Shown here in pieces: positions 11,000-20,498 of a stretch of DNA of 45,597 nucleotides; position 1 is the first letter of the stretch, and each line of letters begins with the position of its first letter. The position numbers were made by a program, and so were the translations under genes. Where the stretch lies: the NCBI GenBank assembly GCA_032988165.1, contig JANTQF010000288.1, positions 1-45,597 of the forward strand. The letters run 5' to 3'. This DNA comes from Emmonsiellopsis sp. PD_33 (taxonomy: Eukaryota > Ascomycota > Eurotiomycetes > Onygenales > Ajellomycetaceae). The notes under the pieces were generated by a model. It saw only the letters and a list, made by a program, of their open reading frames with translations. It ran no database searches and was not told where the DNA came from.

Positions 11000-13900
11000 A
11001 GTGCCATACTCCCTACAGTTCACTATATAAAATGGGGAGTTTCTTATAGTGTATACTATCATTAGATATTCTTAACATCTTCCTCATCTATTCATTTATT
11101 TATATTCAGAATATTCTTAGTTGCATTCTAGGCCTAACTTGCCTGCATTCAGATTATTAGGTTCATTACTTTTAGATCTTTCTTTACCTTCATTTTTCTA
11201 GGGTTTTCATCCCAGACTTCATTAAACATTTCCTCATTTTATCTGGCTGTACAGTAGTGCTCATTTAGGCATACTACCCTTTCTATTATAATCTGCATAT
11301 GGATGAGGTTTCTATAGTACATCCTAACAGCTAAAACCTCTCAGTACATATTCCTCTGATCTTATGAGTATAATAAGTATGTCTTTCATATTACTCAGAC
11401 TACTGTAGAGTATACTGTCTACCACTACCTCATAAGTACTAGTCTCTTTACTAGAGGAATTACTATTAGTGTAATTATTTTATTCCTTAATCTGAATGTT
11501 CTGAGCTGTGTAGCATCACCTAGAAATATTTATATCTCTAAGACTTTAGATTATATATTCTCAGCCACTAAGCATTCTATTCATATGTGCCTGACAGAGA
11601 AGTCCATTCTATGTATTAAGCAGTGTTGTATCTCTAGTTCTATTCAGAAGAGTCTTTTCTCTATTAGTACTTTATTATGAAGGAGTCTTTATACTAAATC
11701 CTCTATTTTAAGAACATGAAATTACTTCCTCATCATTCTTTAGAGTTGGTTAGCTATAGCTGACAGTTCTATTACTTCCTTTAGGGCCTTAAGGGGCTCT
11801 TCAGTCTGCATCTGGAAGTTTACTTCTTTCAGCTGTCTTTTGAGTATCATCCTGTGGGCCACTCTATATGAGGCTTTCTCTATACTAATCTCTTCTACCT
11901 TATAATTTACATTCTATCTCTAGGGTCTAGCTCACACCTATAGGGGTAACTGCATCAGAGCTATCCATTCCTCCAGAAGCATCTTTATTAGGGTGTTAAT
12001 GATATGCAGGGCCCTTGACTCCAGCCTCTTAGATAGAGTTACTAGGGTTTTGGATTTTTTCATCTATGAGTCTCATATATTCCCCATGTATTTAGCACTA
12101 TGACTCTAGAGGTCTTTCCATATCTCAGAGCTTTATTGTCTCAGATTGCCCCTTGATCCCCCAATCTTCAGATAGTACTAGAAGTATATACTCAGAATAT
12201 TAAAATATATTTTAAATTCTACTAATATAAAGAGTTTTATGAACTCTATCTCATTCAGCTTCCTTCATGTCATCCATTGGTCTTTTACACCTACAGGCCA
12301 GTTAGGTTTACTGCTTAGCCTCTAAAATCAGAGTTATATCACTATTTCCTCTAGGATTTCTCCTGTAGTTCTGACTGCTGCCCCAATCATCATCTATCTG
12401 ACTAGTATTATCTATAAGAGTTCTAGGTTTACAGACACTCTCTACATCATTGAGATTACTAATACTCTAATAATCAATTCTATGTCCATACATCTCATCC
12501 CCCCCTTTTAAATCCCCATATAAGTGTGTAGGTTTTTTACCACTTTATATCATCTATTATTTCAGACCAGTTAGTAGTATTCCTTCTGCAGTCTTTTCTT
12601 GGCTTCCTTCAGGATAGCTAGAAATCTAAGGGCATACCTGGGGACAGATATTATCAGGGTATTCACAATTAAAACTTTACTCTTTACTGACAGGTGGAAT
12701 CTAATCTACTTGCCCTCAATCTTGCCAACCTTCTCTGTCATTTCCCTTCAGAATTTAGTCAGAGGTGTGTCAATGTTGATCCCCACTGGTATGCCTAGAT
12801 AGTAGTAGGTAGAGCCTTCCAGGATATTGAAGATACCTACTATCTTCAGGAGTACTCTAAAGCTTAGTAGCTTTATCTTACCTCAATTAACCCTTACCCT
12901 ACTGGTCTTAGCATACTTTTTCAAGATCACCATCAGTGCCTCAGCCTTTATGGCATCCCATAGGAAAATAGCTGTATCATCTGCATATAACAGGGTCTTT
13001 ACTGTTTCTTCTTGTATGATCAGCCCTCATATCTTTAGAGATTCATTTATGGTGCATGCCAGAGTCTCTATCATAATGATATACAGAGAGTAGCTTATTA
13101 GATCATCTTGATGTACTCCACATTAAATAGCAATCTATCTACTTTTAAATCTATTTATATATATCATTATAGTGGCCTTTTTATATAGTCTCTCTATAAG
13201 ATCTATAAAGGCATCTAGTGCACTGATTATTCTCATCATATCCCACATGAACTTATGGCTGATACAATTATATACTTTCTCTTGATTCAGGAATAATATA
13301 CTTGATCTTGCCTCTTCTGGCCTGGCCATTACATACTATATCATTCAGATGTTATCATTAATTAGCCTATCTAGAAGAAAAGCTGTCTGATGTATTCTAA
13401 TTATAGGGGCCAGGCTCTTCAGCAGGCAGTTCATCATTATTTCAGTTAAAATTTTATAGTCCACATTAAGTATTATTATTAGTCTATAGTTTCTTATATC
13501 TATCTTCTCCCCTTTCTTATAGATCAGGGCTAGAATCCCCTCAACTCACTCCTCAGGAGCTAGGTATTCTTGGAGGATCTTATTAAATACTTTCTTAAGA
13601 ATGATGACTATTGCTAGTTTCCAGCCATTCAGCCCCCCATCTCATAAAAGCTTTTTATAGAGCTTACTAGGTAAATCATCCAGTTCTAATAATCTTTCTA
13701 GAGCTACCTAGCTTATGAATGCCTGTATCTCACATTCTGATATCTCTTATGTTAGAGATTCAGCCTGCTGAGGGTTCATTCTCTTCATTAGGCTATCTCT
13801 AAGTTACCTTAAAGCTTTTATGTTAGATTTCTTTTTTATAAATAAATTCTCATAGAAAGTTACTGCTACTTTTAGAATCTCTTCTACATTTATTCTTAGG

Positions 13901-14341
13901 TTCTTATGCCTATCTCTTATTACTTCTATACCTATCTGAGTATTATTCTTTACTTTGAAGAAAAACCATCTTGATGGTTGCTCATCCATGAGGACATACT
14001 TAGCTATGATATTATAAGCATAGTTCCTATATAATTACTCTTCCAGGCATTGCTCCTGCAGGTTGATAGAGGTTAGTTAAGTCTTAATCTCCTCTTTAGG
14101 CTTTTCTTCTAAGTGTCTCTTTCATAGCTTTCTTTACTGGTGCTCTATTCTAGTGTAGAGTCTACCTCAGGCTTTATATGCCCTGGCTTCTTCTCCTCTA
14201 AGTTTTGTGCCTAGCTCCATCTTTAGGGTCATCCACATAGCCAGTTGATCTTTGGCTTGTATATCTATATGGGACTCTACTATGACACTGCAGAGGTCTA
14301 TCACTTACTTTAATTAAAGTGTGTGTGGGTGTAATCTCTAC

Positions 14342-14349
14342 CTCCCTAA
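14342..14349. repeat. Left 8-bp target-site duplication of the MITE
   Basis: CTCCCTAA, identical to 14790-14797 on the other side of the element. Deleting one copy plus the element restores continuous LINE sequence. Confidence 0.88.
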
Positions 14350-14789
14350 TAGTGTTGTTTTTTTTCGGGTTCGGGTTGAAAAACTGCCTCGGGCGCCCGC
14401 CCGAACGGGTTCACGGGTTTTGATTGGTTGATTAAACCCGAAAAAACGGGTTGGCGGGTTTCTACTGGTCAACCCATTTCAAACCCGACGGGTTTACACT
14501 AGGCCAAAATAGGCTTAGTAGTGGCTAAATTAGGCCTAGCGGCCGGTTTTTCTGCTTAGTCACACGGCGCTAATCCAATTACGGCGGGCACTAAGCCTAA
14601 TTTGGTCGGCGCTAGGCCCCTTTGGGACTAGCGTGAACCCGTCGGGTTTGAAAAAAAAAATCGGGTTTGAATGCTCTGACCCGATTGGCCCGTCGGGTTC
14701 TGCCAGATGCTGAGAACCCGACCCGAGGTGGGTTTTTTCCTTTTCAGGTTTAAAACCCGGCGGGTTTGCGGGTCGGGTTTACAACACTA
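14350..14789. mobile_element. 440-bp non-autonomous hAT-type MITE with perfect ends
   Basis: The ends are a 9-bp perfect inverted repeat (TAGTGTTGT at 14350-14358, ACAACACTA at 14781-14789). They are flanked by an identical 8-bp direct repeat, CTCCCTAA, at 14342-14349 and 14790-14797. An 8-bp duplication with TAG/CAG-GTTG-type ends is the hallmark of hAT superfamily transposition. No transposase ORF fits in 440 bp, so movement would need a trans-acting transposase. Subterminal regions are dense in CGGGTT/AACCCG words, present in both orientations and able to fold into hairpins; such words may be transposase-binding arrays. Unlike its host sequence it is GC- and CpG-rich. Confidence 0.88.
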
Positions 14790-14797
14790 CTCCCTAA
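14790..14797. repeat. Right 8-bp target-site duplication of the MITE
   Basis: CTCCCTAA, exact match to the left copy at 14342-14349. Confidence 0.88.
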
Positions 14798-15639
14798 TCC
14801 CTTTTAGGTGTCACTAGACATCTATAAGATGAACTGTACTGAGTGATAATCTATACTTAGTTCTATAATCTTAATGTCTTAGCCTCTAGAGTCTCTCATT
14901 CAGTCTTCTCTTAGATATAGTCTATCTATCTGAGATATACTCACTTCTCCTCTATAAAATGTATACATCTTAGTTGAGGGGTTCTTAAGTCTCCATCCAT
15001 CCATTAGGATCTTCAGACTCCTAAGGTATCTTAGTAGCCTATCTATCTTATAGGCTCTAACTACTAATATTATTCTATAGGTTCTAGTATCTATTTGTGA
15101 AAGGGTTTCATTTCAATTACCTTCAACCACATTATAATTAAGAGATAGCAGGTTGACCTCTAGATAATTATTAACTTCTATCAGCTAGGTCATTCTTTCT
15201 GCTGCTTCTGTAGGAGTATAGATATTCCCTATCATTAGAAACCTCTCTTTTGTCATTATCCTGCATATTAGCAAGCATTCTTTAGTGTCATTATAGAGAA
15301 CATGCTCTTCACCCTCACTAGGTTCAGGCTCAGAGTGCTAGTCTGACATTTTAGTATTAATTAGTATTATCACCCCCTCTCTAGCCTCAGTTTTATGTGC
15401 TATTATTCATACCAAGGGGTACCTGGTTTCTAGCTCACTTACTAAGTCTTCAGAGAGGAAGACCTCCTATACCAACATTATATTAATATTCTCACTTTAT
15501 ATCATATAATATGTATCTGCAAACTAGGCAGCTTCTTACAGAGAATGAGCATTAATTGATACTATTCTAACTTTATTTATTAATAGTATCTTTAAACCTC
15601 CAGTCTGTCCTTAAGGAGCACTACTGGGTGAGAGTTCTT

Positions 15640-16959
15640 ATTGATGTCAAATGGTTGGAGGAGCAGGCAATTCAAAATAAAATGATTCTTATTTTTTCTG
15701 CTGTTTGCCATACACAGTTTGCATCCTATTATTGCCAAGTTCACTGCTCTGAACATAGCTCATAGAGGATTTAGGTGAGCTGAGGTCAGATTCCTCAGTG
15801 GAACATCTAATGAGTAAAATTTAGTAATCTTATTAAAGATCAGAACTATCTCTTCTTCTTTAATTTCCCTATATTCCTACTTCTTCATTCAGAAGCTTAA
15901 TACTTCCTCTATAATCTCCTTTATTCCTATAACTTATTTTGCCATTTTCTTCTCTATAACCCCTTTTGTGCTCATAGTAATAAAGGCCTGAGTACTCCTC
16001 AAAACATATATTACTATTAATATCTTGAAATCCAGTAGCAACATTTTTACCTCTGCTGTTTGTCTTACAATGTCTGGGCTGACACATCTTATAAGTCACT
16101 CTTTTAAATTATATATATATACTATTAAGAAATCCTTCATCATTAGAATCTTATACTTGATTAGGGTGTCCATCATGTCTGTTAGTCCCATCTTATTTGC
16201 CCCCCTTAGCTCCCCTAGTAGATGAAGGTAGAGATAGGAACTATCTATATATCAATTCTTCTTCTCTTTCTCTATTAGCTTCTTCTCATATCTTATTAGA
16301 GTTACTCTCAGATTTAGATCTAATGCTACTGCAGCTAACTTCCTTTCTTTTTTCTTCTCAGTCATGGGCTTTCTCAGTGCTTTTGATAGCTTTAGAGCCT
16401 TCCCCTTCACTACTTAGAGGGCTTTTGTAAGGTCTTCTCCTCCCACTTTCCTTATATCTCTCTTTGCACTTGGCTTTCTGATAGTAGGGAAGGCTAAGAA
16501 TGGTGCTCTATTCCTTTTATAATTCACTATATTTAGAATAACTATAAATATACTGATTACCTTAATTGTCAGAATATCCAGAATCTCCATTTTATTTCTT
16601 ACTAAGAAATTTACTCTTATCTCCATCATGTCTTCATCTCCATCCACCTTAAGGGGCTTTTCTAGCCCCTCAGGCCTATCTTCTATTATTATTACCTCCT
16701 CTAGGGCCTCTATATTAGTGCCCTTCAGCTTCTAATTCTCCTTCTTCTTCTTCTTTTTTACCTCCTTTCAGGTCTTCTTCTGTTTAGTGTTCTCTATATC
16801 CTCTACTCAATTAAAGTTAATTAGATCATTAGAGTTCTTACTATCATTCAAGTCATTCAGAGTCATACTAATATCAGGGTTGCAGTTACCTACCTGATCA
16901 TCTATTGCCAGTCTATCAGGGTCTAGGTTTGTAGTTTCCTCCACATTTAGGGTCTTCAT
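15640..16959 (-). pseudogene. LINE ORF1 (gag-like) remnant
   Basis: An ATG at 16959 opens a frame beginning MKTLNVEETTN that continues, broken by TGA/TAG, through a Lys-rich stretch (KKKKKK) and an open segment at 16647-16414. A later open segment (16099-15869) contains KMCQPRHCKTNSRG and, downstream, ICFEEYSGLYYYEH. These resemble the CCHC knuckles of fungal LINE ORF1 proteins (CxxCGGxHxxxxxxC) with several Cys and Gly replaced. The protein would bind element RNA in a living copy. Frame limits are approximate. Confidence 0.6.
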
Positions 16960-17050
16960 GATCTTATCATCTATTATGAAGTATTCTTTAGTCAGTGTGA
17001 GTGGTTAGGATTTGTTCAGTTGTATTTTCAGATTTCATGGATAGTAGAGG

Positions 17051-18242
17051 CATTCTCAACATATACTAGTTAACAGTGCACTATCAAGCCTGTAGTCCCC
17101 ATCTAGAGCACCTCTAATAGGCTATACAGGTGAAAAATTTTCACCCTCTGCATGCCTGTTGACCACCTTTTTGTGAGGACACATGTCACCAAGAGGGGTA
17201 GTGAAGGGGGCCTATATAGGCATCAGAAGGGTTTGTATAGAGCCTCAGGAGGATCCTGAACAGCTCTCCCTTAAGTGAGAGTTTATTAGTTATAATCATT
17301 TTGTTTCCCTTCAGAATCATCCCCTGATAGGGAATCCTCATCTAGTATTCATCCCTTAGAGCTTCCATGTAAAGGTGTTGCAGTTGAGCTCAAAACACAT
17401 CCCTCTCAATGCTGGGGGATGTGCCCAAAGGTCAAGCAGTAGCAGAATCCCCCAGATCCAACAGGTAGATGCTGGTGGATTGTTCATAAGGGAAGAATCC
17501 CCAAGTAGCTGTGTGCTGCTTGCCCTTCTGGGGTGACTTCAGTTGATAAATTTACTAATCGTATGGACCAGATATTGACATTTATTTCCCCCCCAAAGCA
17601 AACACGATGCGAGGCAATGCGCCTTCTGCTCCGCAGCTACTGCCCACCTTTCAAGTCACCTTCCATTACAGTTTACCTATAGGCACTTCCTATGCCAACC
17701 AAGACACACTGCCGGAATAACATTATGAGGGCTCACTCGCAGACTCGAGCGTGTTGGATATTACTATTGAATGGAACGGAGACGGGATGAGGCGGGATGG
17801 AATGGGAATGCACCCTAAGGCAACGCGAAACAGAGCAAAATGACAAGTTACATATCGGCTTGGAGTTTGGACGCAGAAGAATAAACAAAAGGAGCGGGAA
17901 AAAAAGTCAGCCATCATTGCTGATGGGGGTAGAATGGGTTACCACATGCGTCTTGAGCAACAGAAACAAGCATTAACATCTGAAGAACAGTGATAGCAGC
18001 AAACAGAGCTACGGTGGAGGCATCAATATCGTTACAAAGAGAAGAAAGCGGGAGGGTAAAAACAATGCAATGAATAAATCCCGAAAAACAAAAGGGAAAG
18101 AAAAAGGCAAAAGAAAAGGGAAGGATGGCAAATAAATTAAGGTTTGGTGGTGATGGACCGAAACGGCAAGCCGGTAGGTCGGTGTGCGTGTCGTCGGTCC
18201 CCAATATCCGGCGCAAAAAATCATGGTAAAGTTATCCCCAGA
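17051..18242. other. Spacer: LINE 5' flank and ARL8 3' flank
   Basis: Positions 17051-17555 are still CpG-free and may be the 5' UTR of the LINE; no ORF is seen. From about 17558 CpG returns and composition becomes ordinary. Positions 17880-18240 probably include the ARL8 3' UTR. No independent gene is supported. Confidence 0.5.
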
Positions 18243-19195
18243 TCACTTCTTTGGGCGGGCAATCAACCACTCTAGCACCACGTCCAGATTCGTCTCGTCC
18301 TTCGCGCTGATCCCGTAACAACTGACCTCGTGGTGTGAGATGGATTTCAGATCCATGGCTTCGATCAGTTCGTCGACCGAGAGCCTGTCTGGGAGATCGC
18401 ACTTGTTTCCCAATACTAGCAGTGGGATTCCGTCGAGCGACGGTTTGCTAAGGAGGTCATGGAGTTCTTGCTTGGCAGTGGGCAGCTTTTCCCTATCGGC
18501 TGCATCGACGATATATCTATATTCGGAGATTTAGCCGATGAAAAAAAGAGATGTTTAGACGCAGCAGCGTCCGATACTTACAGCACTGCATTGACGTCGC
18601 GACAGTATCGTTCCCACATGGCCCTGAATCGCGGTTGACCTCCGAGGTCCCAACTATGTCTCAGTCAGTAGGGCGCACTTGGGCATGAAGCAACAACCAC
18701 GCAACGGATCATCACGCTGACCATTTCATTGTGACATGGCCCCTTTGTACAGACGCCATATTGAAACCGAGTGTTGGAATAGACCTGGCCCAGTGTTAGT
18801 CGAAAATATGCATTTGAGTCTACAAACTTCCATCGTTGCGTTGGACATACTCGAGAGTGAATTCTCCTCCCTGATCCGCAATGCAGCCCAGTTAGCACAC
18901 CATATATTATGAACGTTTGCCGCTTCATGATAGGGTTTTTGATGTCCTCACCGCCAAAACCCGCAATAACGAGGACTTGCCGGCATTTTGAAGCCCGACC
19001 ATCGTCACATCCATTTTAGTTGCCCTGAATCAGTCGAGAAGGCATGTTAGTACTTTGCCTAACATTGGCTATCGCAGCGCCTGATGGAGGTTTGACCTCT
19101 GAATGCTGCTACCGCTCGGAGAATCAAATCGAAGCACACACTAACCAGAACTTTCTGAGCAACCAGTCATAGATGCTTCTGAATAAGCTTGCCAT
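18243..19195 (-). CDS. arl8: ARL8-type small GTPase
   Basis: Predicted 183 aa from six exons: 19195-19146, 19024-18952, 18870-18851, 18784-18722, 18653-18582, 18516-18243. All introns are GT-AG and the frame closes exactly. The N-terminal amphipathic helix (MASLFRSIYDWLLRKFW) lacks the Gly2 myristoylation site of ARF and matches ARL8. P-loop GLQNAGKSS lies at 27-35, switch 1 IPTLGFNM at 50-57, WDLGGQPRFR at 70-79, NKCD at 130-133, and CYGISAKD forms the G5 loop. ARL8 recruits effectors to lysosome/vacuole membranes and drives late endosome positioning and fusion. Human ARL8B is 186 aa, so this is full length. Exon 3 is only 20 nt. The gene is divergent from the RPA135 gene. Confidence 0.93.
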
Positions 19196-20498
19196 CTTGA
19201 ATATGCGTGCAGTGATATCTGCGATACTGATAATGCAGAGAGCAGAATAAGTCAGGACCAGAACACAACAGACGGCACGGTTTTTGCGAGTGAGGGGGTC
19301 AATAAAGATAGTGTGTGGATATTATAGGAAGATGTGTACCAAGAGTCTAGTAGTGGAGTGTGGCGTCTGGTCGAGGAAGGTAAGAGATGGGTCTGCGGGA
19401 CAAAGCACACAATGACGAAAATATATACCCACGGTGGCAGATCTCGAAGACAGAAAGGTAGGTGGATTCCAGCTGGGTGACAGGCAGAAACCAAAAAAAA
19501 AATAAATCAGGCGCAAGAGTATGAGACAAGCTATACACAGCAAACAAGATGTGCAAAAGGATATTCCCCCGCGAGAGAGCAAGTAGATCTACTTGTCAAA
19601 AGGACCCCTCTGCAGACAGTAGTTCCAAATAGCTCTCCCCACGGCTGAGTTCCCAACAGCAAAAAGCAAACCGTGGATCTGGGGAACCTATTCCGCTTTC
19701 ACCTCAGGCCGAAAAGTACGTGCTGTGTACACATGACCGGTGGTTTAGACGCCTTGCGGGAGTAGTGAGGAGCTAGGATGGGCTGGGCGGCGTGGTTTCG
19801 CCCTTGCTAGGCCCTGGTCCCTGTACCCGTTCCTTGCGTAGTCGGAGGTGCAGTGCGCAGTGTGCAGAGGGCACCCGCCGGTGCATGCATCCACCAGGAT
19901 GGAATTTGGGCGAGGGGGGTTGGCGCCAGCCGTGAATCGACAAGGTGGAGAGCCCAGAGCCCACCCGGCGCTAAGCAGCAGCAGAGGTAGTGCAGTGTAA
20001 TGCCCGTTGGCTATCGCGACTATTGGTTGGCGGGCGCAATAGTGTCTGGGGTTCGCGGTGAGGTTGGAGCTGCCCAGGGATGCGGTGGTGGTGGTGGTGG
20101 TTGGGTGCTTAGATAAGGCATCTGACTGGCCGAAAATGCGGTGGGCTGGCGCTATCTTCACGTGATGATATCTGTCCGCAGCGTGGTGTCCACCCGAAAA
20201 ATTTCTCCCGCAGAGCCTCACGCAAAAAACTGATATCAAACATCTCCAACCGCAGAACGCCCAATTGCACTGCGCTGGCGGCGTTACCGGGCCACCCACC
20301 GTCTCTCGCTGCTTCTTTTCTCCCTTGTTTCCAATTCCAATCTCAAACGACTACCCCAGGCATGGCAGCTTTTTGCCTGCTGTGAACAAGGTCTTCCGTT
20401 TTACCTGGCGCCCTTGATCCTGCTCGTGTCAGGCAGCCAGACCGTTTCAACGAATTTCTTTTCCTACCCCGATTGCTTCGATTCACACTTAGCCAGCC
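19196..20498. promoter_or_regulatory. Divergent promoter region between ARL8 and RPA135
   Basis: This 1.3-kb interval separates two genes transcribed away from each other. Sequence next to 19195 is C/T-rich on the minus strand, and 20300-20498 is C/T-rich on the plus strand, as in fungal leaders. A GGT repeat sits at 20085-20102. A 184-codon minus ORF (19745-20299) overlaps it but shows no domain and is treated as chance. No specific transcription factor site is claimed. Confidence 0.6.

Larger units (their letters stand above)
11300..15600 (-). pseudogene. LINE ORF2 remnant: endonuclease + reverse transcriptase
   Basis: Upstream part (15.6-14.9 kb): traces such as EVFLSEDLVSELE, GVIILINTK and MIGNIYTPTEAAE followed by a degraded NYNVVEGN*N motif fit an exonuclease-endonuclease-phosphatase domain. 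Central part: YRLIIILNVDYKILTEI, QTAFLLDRLINDNI, FLNQEKVYNCISHKF (expected D replaced by N), GVHQDDLISYSLY (degenerate QGDPLS box) and LLYADDTAIFL are reverse transcriptase blocks in the correct order. The tail contains SYRVAHRMILKR. At least a dozen in-frame stops are seen. The frame is also split by the 440-bp MITE between endonuclease and RT. Not functional. Confidence 0.8.
11000..17050 (-). mobile_element. Dead LINE (non-LTR) retrotransposon, Tad1-like, RIP-decayed
   Basis: Read on the minus strand, all three parts of a two-ORF LINE can be traced in order: ORF1 with a zinc-knuckle remnant (about 16.96-15.65 kb), an endonuclease/phosphatase-type nuclease (about 15.6-14.9 kb), and a reverse transcriptase (about 14.0-12.6 kb) with YADD at 12987-12976. 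The downstream part of ORF2 runs to about 11.3 kb. Many in-frame TGA and TAG codons stand where Trp or Arg is expected, and CpG is absent from the whole block. This is the signature of C-to-T decay by RIP and/or methylation. Boundaries are approximate; I did not find a target duplication. Assignment to the Tad1 clade rests on gene order and fungal host, not alignment. A MITE interrupts it at 14350-14789. Confidence 0.85.

Noticed and set aside
12599..13093. Two plus-strand ORFs in the LINE
   Set aside because: They are antisense to the reverse transcriptase, whose YADD and block order are on the minus strand.
14350..14789. CGGGTT-rich sequence taken as an internal telomere-like repeat
   Set aside because: Units are irregular, occur in both orientations and are not TTAGGG; inverted ends and TSD define a transposon.
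19745..20299. 184-codon minus ORF in the ARL8-RPA135 divergent promoter
   Set aside because: No domain, no signal peptide, and it occupies the expected promoter of two housekeeping genes.
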